DNA of 64,000 nucleotides. Origin: Setophaga petechia (lineage: Eukaryota > Chordata > Aves > Passeriformes > Parulidae). Made by a program: the position numbers and the translations under genes. The notes beneath the pieces were generated by a model. The model ran no database searches and was not told where the DNA came from. It was given only the letters and a program-made list of their open reading frames with translations. The stretch covers positions 7,953,258 to 8,017,257 of the forward strand of contig JANCRA010000014.1 in the NCBI GenBank assembly GCA_024362935.1, given 5' to 3'. Shown here piece after piece: positions 10,458 to 22,000 of this stretch (within the stretch, counting starts at the first letter, position 1; the number at the start of each line of letters is the position of its first letter).

Positions 10458-13400
10458 TTAGGTGGATTCCCACCGACCTGAGCAGAGGGAACAGGTTCCA
10501 TGGTGTGGGACAAGGCTCCCCTCCACCAAGGTAGGCTCCCTACCCTGACCCCCAACTCACAGGGCACCCCGTAGAGCATCCTCATGACCTTGAGGCAGTT
10601 GTCCAGCAGTGCCTTGGGGCGCACAGCCTTGCTCCGCCTCTCAGCGCCCGCGCTGTGGATCAGCTTCACCAGATCGGCCACCACAGTTTCCACGTCTGTC
10701 TGCAGTGACAAATCACCAGGATGTCCCCATGGTGCCCGGAGGGGTCAGTGGGGTGCAAAAGGACACAGCTGTTGCATTGGCCGGGAATCGAACCCGGGCC
10801 TCCCGCGTGGCAGGCGAGAATTCTACCACTGAACCACCAATGCCAGATGTGCACACTTTACCCAGCCTTCCCCCACACTGCCAAACCCGGCGGGCTGGAT
10901 GGGAGCACCAGGGACAGGTTCTGGCATCCTGAAAACCCTCACTCATCACCCCAACACAGCTCTGATTACGCTGGGCGCTCCAGCCCAGGGCAACCCCTCT
11001 TCCCGCTGCCTCACATCACCTGCAGCAAGCCAGCACAACACCTACATCTTCTCAGCAGCCCTCACTGTTAACCCTCTCATGACACAACACTGCAAAGCTG
11101 GGAGCAAAGCTCCCTCTCTCCACGGAGGGGCTGCACAACCTGCCCCGTGCCACAGAACAACCCAGCCACACTTTGGATTCACATTGGTGACCCAGCCGTG
11201 ACAGGCCACGCACATCCAGTGCCCAAACGCAGCCCTTCTTGGGTGTGGCAGCACCCCCCAGACCCGTGCAGGCCCGACTGGCCTGGGCCTCACTGCCGCC
11301 GAACCAAAGACCCTTGTCACTGCCACCAAAGCATAAACCCTCATTGTCAGGGCACCATGGACCCTCTGTGCCACCAAGTCCCTCAGAGATCAGCAAAGTG
11401 CCATGGCTTTGTTCCACTGACAGTGACACTCCTCACATCTGCACAGGGGGAAAGAAAGATGTGCCAGAGAGGTGTGTAACCCCTCCAGGCACCCAGGGGA
11501 ATCCCCATAGTGCCCCCAGAGACACTGGGTGCCAAAAATTACAGCTGTTGCATTGGCCGGGAATCGAACCCGGGCCTCCCGCGTGGCAGGCGAGAATTCT
11601 ACCACTGAACCACCAATGCCAGATGTGCGCAGTGATTGGATCCTCCCCACACGGCCCCACCATCCCAAATCCAGCACAGTGAATGCAACGTGGGCCGGCA
11701 GTGCCGGCTGTGAGCACACCACACACACAGACACACACAAGGGGCTCCCCAACACTCAGCTCTGACACCGCGGCTCCAGGCCAGGGAAGAGCCTCTTCTG
11801 CTGCCGCAACAGTATGGAGGGATTCTCAGCAGCCCTCACTGTTAACCCTCTCATGACACAACTCTGCAAAACTTCCTCTCTCCACGGAGGTGCTGCACAA
11901 CCTGCCCGTGCCACAGGACAACTCAGCCACACTTTGGCTTCACATTGGCGACCTGGCTGTGACAGGCCACTCACATCCAGCATCCAAACACCTCTGCCTT
12001 GGAATGCAGCAGCCCCTCCCAGCCACAGGCAACCCATGGCTGCATGGAGCCCAAGTCAGGTGGAGGGGCTGGGGGCTGCAGAATTGAAAGTCAGGACAAT
12101 GGGCTGCACTGATGAGGAACCAAACCCTGGCTTTTGAGGGGGAGCACAATAATTGTCCCACAGAACTAGATATGCCAGATGTGGAGCTCCCCACAGCTGC
12201 CATTTGCCTCCATGGCCTGGGCACCCTTGACATGACCCAGCTCCTCCCACTGCCCTAAGCCCGGGACCTTCACTGCCACCGACACAGCACCCCTTGTTGT
12301 CATTGAGCCAGTGTCCCTCCCTGTCAGCCAGCCGAGCTGGTCATTCACCAAACCATCTCCTCTTACTGCTCCCGGTGCCACCGAGCCAAGGACACTCACT
12401 GCAGGCAGAGCTGCTGCTGCGACCTGGGGTCTGAGCACCCACACAAACTACAGAGTTGACCCTGAGGGAGCATGCAGAGGGAGCATCCTCTACAGAGATG
12501 CCCAAAGGAACACCCGCGGGAGCGCCTCTGCAATATTCCATGGGCACCCTGGCAGCGGCCAAAGGACAGCAGGGTGCAAAAGGACACAGCTGTTGCATTG
12601 GCCGGGAATCGAACCCGGGCCTCCCGCGTGGCAGGCGAGAATTCTACCACTGAACCACCAATGCCAGATGTGCACACTTTACCCAGCCCTCCCCCACACT
12701 GCCAAACCCGGCGGGCTGGATGGGAGCACCAGGGACAGGCCCTGGCACCCTGAATGCCTTCACTCATCACCCCAACACAGCTCAGCGCACCTCCAGCCCA
12801 TGGCAACCCCTCTTCCCGCTGCCTCACATCACCTGCAGCAAGGATTCCTTCTCAGCAGCCCTCACTGTTAACCCTCTCATGACACAACTCTGCAAAACTT
12901 CCTCACTCCACAGAGGGGCCGCACAACCTGCCCGTGGCACAGAACAAGCCAGCCACACTTTGGCTTTGCATTGGTGACCCAGCCATGACAGGCCACCCAC
13001 ATCCAGCGCGAAAATGCAACTGCCTTGGGGTGCAGCAGCTCCATTGAGGCAGCAGAAGCTTAAGGAAAGAGGCAGAACCATGACCGGGAAAACAGGGATG
13101 AATTCATGGGCACCTTTTGACTGACCCCCTGCAATCGCCGGCCCTGGAGGTGCCACTCCGTGACGGAGGTCGGTGTGTGTGTCAGTCCCGTTCTCCCCTA
13201 CCCAGGTCAGCAGGTCCCCCAATGGGGACGGGTTGTAGGCAAGAAAAGGATGCATCTGTTGCATTGGCCGGGAATCGAACCCGGGCCTCCCGCGTGGCAG
13301 GCGAGAATTCTACCACTGAACCACCAATGCCAGATGTGGGGGACATCTGAGACCCTGCCCCCCGACCCCACACTTCTGCCCCAATTTCTGTCTTTGCACT

Positions 13401-14400
13401 CTGTTCCTGTCAGCCCCCACAGAACCCATACGCAGGGAAAACCTCCATGCCCGTGTTATCCCCTCCTGGGGGGCTCAGTGCGTGTCCTCCCAGCACACGA
13501 GTGCCAGACATGGGGTGCCAGGGGGATCCTCACCTGCCGGTACTCGCTGTACTCCTTGCCCAGGGCATCAAAGAGCTGGCAGAGCTCCTGGGTGTACTTC
13601 CGGGATGGGTGCTTCTCTGGCAGCACCTCATGGATCCGCAGCACGGCCTGGGAGCTGACGTGGAACCAGAGGTACCGCAGAGCTGCCTCCGACACCGTCC
13701 TGTTGCGCTGGAGGACAAGAGGGTGAGAGCCGTGCAGCCCCCGAGGGTCCCTGGAGCGCTCCCATCACGGGACTCTCCCCTGCCACCGTCTTACCAGGCG
13801 GGTGATGTTGGACGGCCTCAGCACCTCCTCGTACTGGACCTGGACTGTGTAGTCGATGGGAAAGTAATGTTTCTGGAAAGGCAAGGAAGAGCATGGGGGC
13901 TGGCAAGGGGCAAAGTAATGGGCACATCCTTGCCAGCAATATGACACTGGGGAGCTGGTGCAAAAGCCCTTTGATGTGGTCAGCCCCCAGCAGAAGTAGC
14001 CCTGGGCACAATTTGGCATAAATTGTCCCTGGTAAAAAACACAGCCCCCAGCACCCAGCCACTGTAGAGCAGTGGGTGCTGCCCCCCACCCATGACCCCC
14101 CTGGAGCAAATTGGAGCCCTGCAATGCCAGGTGTCTCCCCACCTCCCAAAGCTGGGGTTACCATGTACTGCAGGCGCATCTCATACTGCAGCTTGTCCTG
14201 GAGCAGGCGGGTGAGCTCGCATTCGCCCGGCGCCGCGGCCTCCAGCCCCAGCACAGCCAGGACACCTGGGCAGCCAAAGCCAGTGGCATCAGCCCCCTCA
14301 GGGACACCCACTGAGGGGACTCCTGAGGCCATCCCCCCGTCCCCCAGCTGTACTCACATAGGACGGCAGCGTAGCCCTGCTGCATGTTGATGGTGGCCAT
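10458..14400 (-). CDS. IL34: Interleukin-34, CSF1R ligand
   Basis: Coding exons in transcript order: 14358-14400, 14162-14265, 13795-13872, 13534-13707, 10561-10699, 10458-10477. They predict 185 aa. The start gives a hydrophobic signal peptide (GYAAVLCVLAVLGLEAAA). The mature part carries LQDKLQYEMRLQYMKHYFP, NIT and NRT glycosylation sites, LRYLWFHVSS, HPSRKYTQELC and VRPKALLDNCLKVM, all close to mammalian IL-34 as I recall it. IL-34 is a secreted four-helix dimer that signals through CSF1R to macrophages and microglia. Four cysteines follow the signal peptide. The last exon is inferred from a good acceptor at 10478-10479 and ends after only a few residues (CRWEST), so the long Pro/Ser-rich tail of human IL-34 is absent. 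Reading through the exon 5 donor would give a different tail. Intron 4 (10700-13533) contains four tRNA genes. The upstream noncoding exon probably ends at 15508. Identity is sure; the C-terminus is moderately sure. Confidence 0.92.
10773..10843 (-). tRNA. TRNAG-GCC: tRNA-Gly(GCC), copy 1
   Basis: A 71-nt tRNA gene without intron or encoded CCA. The A box (TGGTTCAGTGGT), B box (GGTTCGATTCC) and a full cloverleaf are present. The acceptor stem GCATTGG pairs with CCAATGC, and the anticodon GCC is at 10809-10811. The Pol III terminator TTTT (AAAA at 10757-10760 on the plus strand) follows 12 nt after the 3' end. It lies in IL34 intron 4, in the same orientation as IL34, and is identical to the other three copies. 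It should supply cytosolic tRNA-Gly for GGC/GGU codons. Confidence 0.98.
11549..11619 (-). tRNA. TRNAG-GCC: tRNA-Gly(GCC), copy 2
   Basis: Identical over all 71 nt to copy 1, with anticodon GCC at 11585-11587. A five-T terminator lies downstream (AAAAA at 11534-11538 on the plus strand). The near 5' flank (ACATCTG before the tRNA) and the 3' flank (CAACAGCTGT) are shared with copies 1 and 3, so the duplicated unit includes flanking DNA. Confidence 0.98.
12594..12664 (-). tRNA. TRNAG-GCC: tRNA-Gly(GCC), copy 3
   Basis: Identical to copy 1 over 71 nt, with a TTTT terminator (plus-strand AAAA at 12578-12581). It shares long flanks with copy 1: the 3' side (12573-12593 against 10752-10772) and over 100 nt on the 5' side (12665-12790 against 10844-10975). 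It therefore arose by copying a unit larger than the gene. Confidence 0.98.
13260..13330 (-). tRNA. TRNAG-GCC: tRNA-Gly(GCC), copy 4
   Basis: Identical to the other copies, with a TTTT terminator (plus-strand AAAA at 13244-13247). It lies only about 200 nt from IL34 exon 4 (13534). Its outer flanks differ from those of copies 1-3 apart from a few bases next to the gene, which makes it the edge of the array. Confidence 0.98.
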
Positions 14401-15299
14401 CAGTGGAGCCCCAGGCTGTGCCTACATGGCTGGGGCTCACCGGGAGCCTCCAGGGCAGTGGCGTGGATGGTGTGGGGACAAGGGACAGGTGTAGGCTCCG
14501 GGCACTGGCTGCTCTCCGGTAGCCCCGGGCAGTTGTTCCCTGCCATGGATGGGGGGTTAGTCCCCCTTCCCGGCAGTCCCCGCTGGCTTCTCCTCTCCAG
14601 CTGGTGGCAGGGAGGCAGCAGGTCCCGGGGCCGTCACAGGGTGTTGGCAGGGATGTGTTTGCAGGGGTGCAGGAGCACCCCCGGACTGCAAGAGGGAATC
14701 TGGGGGAAGAGAGCCCCGGCTGCAGCCCCAGGGCAGGCAGGGGCCCAGGCTGCAGCCCCCAGGCAGGACATCCGCTCCGAGCTCCAGGCGCCACGGGGAA
14801 GGGACAGCCCAGCTGAGCCTCGGGTGGCCGTGGAGCCGTGTATGTCTCCGTCCAGCTTGGGGCAGGGCTACCAGGGCTTCCCTGATGACACCCTCAGGGG
14901 ATTTCCAGAGAAGGAGGGGGATCAACCCAGCCCCGTTATCCCAGAGGTGATTAGGTCCGGCTTCAGCCGAGGAACGCTGGGGGACGGGACTGGTGAAATG
15001 GCCAACCACCGCATGCTGGGACCCCGCACAGAGGTGTCGTGTCCCTAAACCCCTGCGAAGGGGGCTCTGCCGTGCCCCCGCGCTGTGGAAGGAGATCATA
15101 GCATGTCCTTGCGCCACATGTTCCACAGCGCGTCCCCTTACGAAGGAGGGTGTGTTATGTCCATGTGCTGTCCATCCCAGCACAGAAGTGGCCCCATCTG
15201 CGTCCCCACACCATGTCCCGGTGCCAGGGGGGCCACACTGTGTCCCCACGCGATGCCATGTCCCAAGGGAAGGCAGCCGTGCCCTGTACCGTGCCGTGC
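14401..15299 (-). other. IL34 5' region upstream of the start codon (intron or leader)
   Basis: This is the segment between the IL34 ATG exon and the CpG-rich presumed first exon. The acceptor of the ATG exon could not be placed: several weak AG candidates lie at about 14410-14440. Long open frames on both strands follow GC bias and show no recognisable protein. Confidence 0.5.
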
Positions 15300-15720
15300 C
15301 CCCACGCGAAGGCGCCGCGCGGTGTCCCAGCGCTGAGTGCCACCCACAATCCCCGCTGGAGGGACCTCCGCGCCGTGCCCCTGCCGTGTGTCCCCAAGCA
15401 GACACGGTCGGCTCGCGGGGTGCGTGTGCCCCGTGCCGCGTCCCCCAGCGGGGCCGTGGCTGCCCGGCCGCCCCCCGCGCCCCCCGTGCGCGGCTCCGCG
15501 GACCCACCTGGCGCGGGACGCGTCCACCCGCGGGCGGCGGCGGCGGCGGGGCCGTGCCCGCGCTTCCCGGGAGGCGGGCGGGGGGCGGCGGCGCGGGGAG
15601 CGGGCGGGGCGGTGGCCGGGCGGGGAGTGGGGACCGAGCGACCGCCCCGCACGGCCCGGGGAGAGTCCGGCCCCGCTACGCCGCGGGTGCTCAGCCGGCC
15701 CAGCCGGGTGGGTGTCCCCA
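15300..15720 (-). promoter_or_regulatory. IL34: CpG island, presumed IL34 promoter and noncoding exon 1
   Basis: This is the most GC- and CpG-dense stretch near IL34, with GGCGGCGGCGG and GGGCGGGG words typical of Sp1-type housekeeping promoters. On the minus strand a CGCCAG/GTGGGT donor at 15508/15507 could end a noncoding first exon of IL34. Transcription start and use are inferred, not seen. Confidence 0.55.
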
Positions 15721-15759
15721 GGGTAGGGAGCGAGAGTGGGAGGTGTCCCTGGGAGACGC

Positions 15760-16290
15760 AGGTAGCCCAGGCTGGGGTGTCCCAGGGTGCTTGGCTAACC
15801 CTCGTGGGTACCTCCCTGCTCCTCGGGGCGCTTTGCTGCCCCAGCTGGCTGTCCCCAGCGTGCTTGGCTGACCCTGGAGAGCATCTCCCCCTGTTCCAGG
15901 CAAGTATTCCCGGGATGCTCAGCTGCTCGGTTCACCTAGCCAAGGTACCCCCCAGCGTGCTCAGCTCATCCAGCTGAGCATCCCCAGTGTGTTTGGCTCA
16001 TCCTGCTGGGTCCCTCCCTGCTCCTCGGGGTACTTTGCTGCACCTCACCCTGTGTGCTGGTCTAACTATGGTGAATGCCTCCTCCACTCCTCAGGGTGCT
16101 GAGCCATCCCTGCAGGGTGTACACCCAACCCAGTCGGGTGCCCACATAGCCCCTGGGGTACCCAGCTGACTACCCTGCACAGCCCTAGGCGCCCCTGGGT
16201 GCTCTGCTCTGCCAGCACCGGCACCTCCAGGGTGCTGGGCTTTCCTGGCAGGGTGACCCAGGGCACTTTCTGGGCTGAGCACCCATGGGC
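15760..16290. repeat. Decayed minisatellite of about 50-100-nt units
   Basis: Degenerate copies of a pattern like CAGCGTGCTTGGCT..ACCC...CTCCCTGCTCCTCGGGG recur (for example near 15785, 15855, 15955, 15985 and 16020). A close pair is the CTCCCTGCTCCTCGGGG segment at about 15812 and 16014. Unit length and number cannot be fixed by eye. Confidence 0.65.
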
Positions 16291-18269
16291 AGATTTTGGG
16301 GCAGTCGAAGTGGGAGTCAGCCCAGTGCCTTCCCAGGATGTGCCCCGGGAAGGGCTGCACTGCAGCACTAATCTCAGAGGGGCTGAGGTATTCTAAGCTG
16401 GCTCCCGGCCAGCAGGACTCTGCTCCCTCTGACCCAAGCCCACATCATCCTCTCAGGATGCTTCAGGGCTGAGCGCCTGCCAGAAACAGGGGCCAAGGGA
16501 CATGGGACATTGTCCTCTCCCACATCATCCTGAAGAGCCCCTTGGAAGAGCCACTGTGTCTGTGCTCAGGGCTGCTGAGCATCCAAAGGGTCAGCAAGAA
16601 AATCGGCTATCAAAGAGTGGGTCAGTGCTCCCAGGGAAACGCGTGGGAAGGAATGCACTTCTGCCTGTGAGAGCGCACTGGGATTCCCCTGGCATGCAGT
16701 CAGGGCCACTGCCGCGCTCCTGCCAAGCTTCCCCTGGTCCTGGCCAGTCTCAGGCACGGCCCTTGCCTCCCTCCCAGCACTCGTTGAGGCCAAGATGCTC
16801 AGCTCTGAGCAGGGAAGGAGCCGCTCCAGCTCCTCACTCAGGTGTCCGCAGGGATTTTGCCCGCAGCTGCTGCAGTCGCTGGAGGAAGCCATTTAACAGC
16901 ATTCCCTGCCCACGTATTCATCAGCCTGGCAGCCGGGATGAGGCGAGGAAGAGAAGGGAGAGTGAGGAACTGCGCAGCACTGTGCTGGGGGCGGTGTGCT
17001 CTCCCTGGCTGCTCCGGGGCTGGAAATCAGTGCTGGGATGAGCCCAAGGCGAACAGCTCCGGGAGCCCTGCACCCGCACGGCGGCAGGACCCCAATCCCC
17101 TGCAGCTGCAGGGGGGGAGCTCGCTCTGAGAGAAACCTTCCTTGTTCCAGTGAAGGGGAGCTGGGGGCTCGGGCAGCTCCACACAAGCCCCCAGCTCCTA
17201 ATGGCTAGGAATGGGTTCCCCCCCAGGCCTTGCCTTTTACTGGAGGCAGGTTATTCACCAGGCACAGCCGAGCAAGTAAAACCTTGTGCTTGGAACCAGT
17301 TTGGGAACATCTCAAGACACGCCCCCCCTCCCCCCAGCTTTCACTTTCAGGACACCAGCATGACAAATACCAAGGGCCACTGGAGCTCTGCTGGAAGTGC
17401 CCTCTGATCCAAAGCATCACTCCCTCAGGGAGGACAGGGAGCACAGGGCGAGCACTTCATGGCAAGCCAGCAGCTGGACCCCACAAAGCTCAGTTCCCCT
17501 TTGCCCCTTCCTTGACGCAGCCGCCCCCATGAGGCCAGGAAGGGAGCACAAAGCCCTTTGCTCTGCCAGCATGGGTGGGGCTGTCAGAGCCAAAGGGTGC
17601 AGTCCAGCCTTGTAAGCCCCTGCCAACGCAAGCCTGCGGGGTTGAAACAAAGCAGGAGGGGAGAGGAGGGTGCAAAGGACAGGGCAGGAGGGTGTGTTTG
17701 CCCTCACCCCACACAGTACATGCAGCAGAGAATGTGAAAGCTGTTCAAAGGGAACACAGGTATCAAGGACCACCTGTCTCTCCAAGCCCAAGTGGGGAGC
17801 AGCATCCTTACCGGGATGTCACAGGCTATCAGACTGTCCCCACCAGCAGGAAGTAAGGAGGGAGTAACCCAGCAGAGCCAGGAAGCACTTGTTGTGTGGG
17901 TACACTCCAACGGGAGCCTCTGCAGCCAGCTACCAAGCCTCTGGAACAAGGACCTTTCCCCAGCCCTCCGGGCAGCCAGCTGCTCCTCCCAGAGCTGCAG
18001 CTGCTATGCTGGGTAACAATGTGCAGCCATGCTCTGGAACGGCTGCAAAAATTACTCTTCTCTCTCTCCACAGCCTGCTTTGTGTGTGTCCCAGGGCAGC
18101 CCAAGCAGCAGGGCACCAGCTCCAGACGGGGCAGGGGGGCAGCGAGGGGCCTGCAGGAGCACAGGGGCTCAGGGTGTGCATATTTCTGTATTCCTCCTCC
18201 TCCCCTCCTGCTCCCGCCAGGTCAGCAGCAGCTGCCACGAAGGAGAAGAGCCCCAGCGCCAGGGTAGTG
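16291..18269. other. Intergenic region between the IL34 promoter and the SF3B3 tail
   Basis: About 2 kb with moderate GC and no splice-consistent coding exon, RNA gene or recognisable transposon. The open frames here have no family-like sequence. Confidence 0.55.
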
Positions 18270-18281
18270 AAAAAACAGGCT

Positions 18282-18287
18282 TTTATT
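18282..18287 (-). terminator. SF3B3 poly(A) signal AATAAA
   Basis: TTTATT on the plus strand (AATAAA on the gene strand) lies about 745 nt after the SF3B3 stop. The segment 18265-19031 is therefore taken as the SF3B3 3'UTR, in which nothing else stands out. Confidence 0.8.
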
Positions 18288-19031
18288 CTTCATGTGCTGC
18301 TCACAGTCACAGCTTGGAGACACTCTCTTGCCAAAGTTATTATGAAACAAATCAAGTCCCAGACTCAGACCTCGCTCTTCCCCACCCCCAAGAGAGTCAA
18401 CATTGTACAAAACTCTATTTACAGGGAAAACAGTCAGAAATGGCAAGTCCAAAAAACCCCCTTGCAATTCAGAAGAAAACGTTCAAGACAAGTGTGACAG
18501 TTACACCCTCCACAGCCAGCTTCCCATTGGCTGCTCCCAGGACTAGTGTAAGCCCAGAGCAGCTCACCACCGGCTACTAAAAGAGGAGCCTGGTAATCCT
18601 CAATCATGCCACAGCTCTTTCCTTTCCTAAAATGCTGGGAAATCACAAACCACACTTGGCCCAACAAAGACTCAGCTGGATCTGCCCTACAGAACTTTCA
18701 GCAAGACCCCGTGGGACTCCTCCATCCAAAAGGGAGGACAAGGAGATGGGGCTGAGGGTCAGATGGAGGCCCTGCTTGGGCACTTCCCAAGAGAGAACTG
18801 CTCTGGCCAGAAACCGGAATGTCAGGAGCCTTCACATAGGCAGCGGGATGTGCTGGGAAACCTAATAGCTGATACTATATTTACTGGAGTCACCTTACTT
18901 TGAAACACAAACCAAGAGGACCAAACCAATATTTGAAAAAGGGGGGAAAAAAGCACACATTCCTCCTCCCACTGGTGCCTGAAAGAGCACCCAGAGGAGC
19001 CACGAGCATTTCTGCCCCTGCCAGCTGCCAC

Positions 19032-22000
19032 TCAGAACGCGTAGCGCGTGCGGATGTCCTCCAGCTTCTTGGACACCTCGGGTGGGGTCCGGTCCAGCTC
19101 CTCGGCCACATTCTTCTGTTTGTTAGGCTCCATGGAGTTGAACTGCTCACACAGGTCCCCATCAATCACGTTCTGGAGGGGCAAGGAGGAGAGAACTGAA
19201 TCGAAACCACACAGAGGCACTGAACCCTGCCTAAGCAGGGAAAAATGGCCACAAACAGTTTGTTCCCAGGAGTTTCTTAATCCTGTCCTGGAAACAAGAC
19301 CATGCTTGGTGACCTCATCTGCTGAATAGCATCACATTAATTTACTGGCCAGCCTGATTAACGAAACAGAAACCCTAAAGGCCTGGGTGCAGCTCAAGAA
19401 CCACGGAAGGGAAAGGAAGAGAGATCCGCCTGGGTCTGAGCCCTGCACTGGGAAGGCTGGGGGAGGCTGTGAGTGATGACAAAGGCAGCTTTGATCAAAT
19501 GGGAGCGATCTTTGAGGCTGTGTATGTGGCAAATCAGCCTCAAGCTCAGAGACCACCACCACACTCCACTCCTAGAGAGCTTCATCTGCTGGGACAGTAT
19601 TCTGACTGACTCCAGACTCATTACTCTGGTAGTAGCTACCACTGGGATCCGTCTGATCAGAGCATTTAACAGTTCACAGCTTCTAACAGTTCCTCAAAAG
19701 CAGAAATAGGAAAGAACAGCTCTTTCCGAACTTGGATTTTCCTTTCCAGTGGCGGTGGGAAAAACAATCCAGGGCAGCACTCAGTTTGATCCAGCCACAC
19801 CAACAGCTATGTAATGCTGCTTCTCCTGGTGGAAAATGGAGATGCTGTGGGAAGTAGAGAAGTGCACCTACAGCACCTCTGGGCTTAGGTCTTAGGATCA
19901 ACCCTCGGGAGGCTCATTACAGGAGTTAAGAAGCCAAAACAGACATGTATTAATTGCTAAGTACTGTTCTCCTAACAGACTGCTGCTCAAGAGTCAGCTA
20001 CTACAGGCACCACACAAGCCACTACTGGCAGTGCCTCAGTTCTCCCTACTAAACAGTAAGCTTGCCTTGTACAAGACAATAACCTTGCCTTGCTTCTGCC
20101 AGCCTCAAGGCAGCTCTGTGCCCCAAAGCAACTCTCTGCACCCCATGCCCAGGTGATCCCACGTGCTCAGGGCTCACCTTCACTGGGAAGTAGTAGGAGC
20201 GGAAACTGAGATGGTCCCGTCCACAGAGAGGAGGGTGCTCAGACCGTAAGTGCATTTCCACGTGCTGGAAGAAGTCGTGATCCTGGGGAGATAAAGGATT
20301 GGTAAGAGAACAGTTTGGTACACATCATTGCTGCTAGCAAGGCAAGACAACATCCGTTAGAAGGTGCTCCTGCACTGGCTGAAACACTGTCATTACATGG
20401 CCATTTGGGGTTGGAGAAAAAGATCTTTAAACGCCCCTTCCAGTCCAAACCATTCTGTGGTTCTGTGAGTAACAGACTCTGCCAAAGCAGCCAAAGTCAC
20501 AGCTATCCTCTCACCACTTCCACCTGGAAATTACCCACAGCAGAGTTAAGCAGCCACCCTGGTCAGGATCAGCCTCCCAGGAAATGAGGAATAGAGCAGC
20601 TGTGCAGCATGGAGCTGCAGCTCAACAGGGAATGTCTTGCCATCCACTGCTCCAAGAGGCCACAGCAAATAGAGAACAGAGTACCATCCTCAGGACTTGA
20701 AACATCACTGCCTGATCAACAGTTTAGAGGTTACACAAAGCATGCCAAAGTACTCCTCCCTCCTCAGACACTGAATCAACCAAAGCTCCTTGAAAGCACA
20801 GATACAGAACAACAGTGCAACAAGGAATGCTCTCAACTCTTTATAGAACCAATGCAGAACTCAACAAACTCCTTCTCTTCCCTTCTGCATTGGAGCCACA
20901 GGCTATCCTGTAGCTCAGGTTTTCAGCCACTGTGGAGCCCTACAGGGAATGCAGCACATTTAATATACTGGCTGTGGATGGGTACACAAAAGCAGCAAGA
21001 CTGCAGCCTGATGCTCAGGCTTGCTTACCTCATGGGAAGTAAAAGGGACCAAGATTCCTATTCCCCCTGATAAGGTCGTATAAACAAGAGATTCAGAGCC
21101 TCCTGGAATCAGTGTGGTCTTCTGCAAGGAAAGCACTGTTTCTCCCACATGATAATTCATAATCACTTCAGCCTGAAAGGCAAGCACAGAAGCATGTTTT
21201 TTCTTTAGCTTATATAAAAGCATCAAAGGGCTTGAGAGAGGAAAGCAGAATAAATTCAGCCAACTGCTAGTTCTGAAATGCCTTTCTAGAAAGGAAGTGC
21301 CTTCCACCTGTGACCAGATGGCAAAACTCAGCTGGACAAACGGATGCAAGTAATGAGAGAAAGCAGCAAAAGAAAATGAGCTGCTTCCCTCAAACACACC
21401 AAATAGGCATCAGCTGGGATTTCAGAAATTTGGCTTGCAGCAACAGTGAAAACAGATCGCCCACAGCACAGCAGATTGCGTAGAACTGCAAATACATCTC
21501 CTGGACAACACTGCAAAGGCCTTCACAGAAAAGCAGTGCTTTCTTTTCCTACAATAACTGTGTGCTTCCCACAAAGTATTACCTTCTGCGATGCTCCATT
21601 AAGCAGGCCCCTGTCCCAGAGAGCTTTGTTGCCTGTGGGATCCTCATCTACCTCATCATTGGTGTTGGGAGGCAATCTCACCTGTTGAAAGAGGAAGGAA
21701 GAATCAGCAAGCTGCAGAGAAGCAGCACATTATCTCTGGAGAGCCCTTGTACTGCCTGAAAGGCTGCCTTTGTGGACTCTGCAAGAACCACTTTACATTT
21801 ACAGCAGAATCATCCAGGTGCCTCTCCAAAACAGCTTTTACAGTTATATAACATCTGTGGTAACAAGACCAATAACCCATCACCCAGAAACATGGGCAAG
21901 GCTTCAAACCCAGCCTCTGCCTGGCCTGGCACTTGCAGATCACCTGGGAGGTATGGTCAAACTGATCTGAAGGTGGTTTCCACTAAGGAAACAGTTTGAT

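Larger units (their letters stand above)
10750..13330 (-). repeat. Tandem segmental array of tRNA-Gly units
   Basis: Between successive tRNAs a spacer block recurs three times, at about 11049-11230, 11823-12000 and 12849-13015. Each begins with TTCTCAGCAGCCCTCACTG (plus strand), continues through CCCTCTCATGACACAAC, and later has CCACACTTTGG, CACATTGGTGACC-like and TGACAGGCCAC words. Block starts are 774 and 1026 nt apart, in parallel with tRNA spacings of 776, 1045 and 666 nt. The array is thus three [tRNA + spacer] units plus a terminal tRNA, all within IL34 intron 4. Confidence 0.93.

Noticed and set aside
10666..13373. Repeated peptide (GIGGSVVEFSPATREARVRFPANAT) in several frames
   Set aside because: It is the translation of the four tRNA-Gly genes, not a protein repeat.
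14557..15507. 316-codon minus-strand open frame in the IL34 5' region
   Set aside because: It lies in repetitive GC-rich DNA that is open in several frames at once, with no recognisable domain; the IL34 ATG exon is downstream and spliced.
14993..15977. Long plus-strand frames across the CpG island
   Set aside because: They are absence of stop codons caused by CpG/GC richness; the peptides are Arg/Pro/Gly-rich with no family match.
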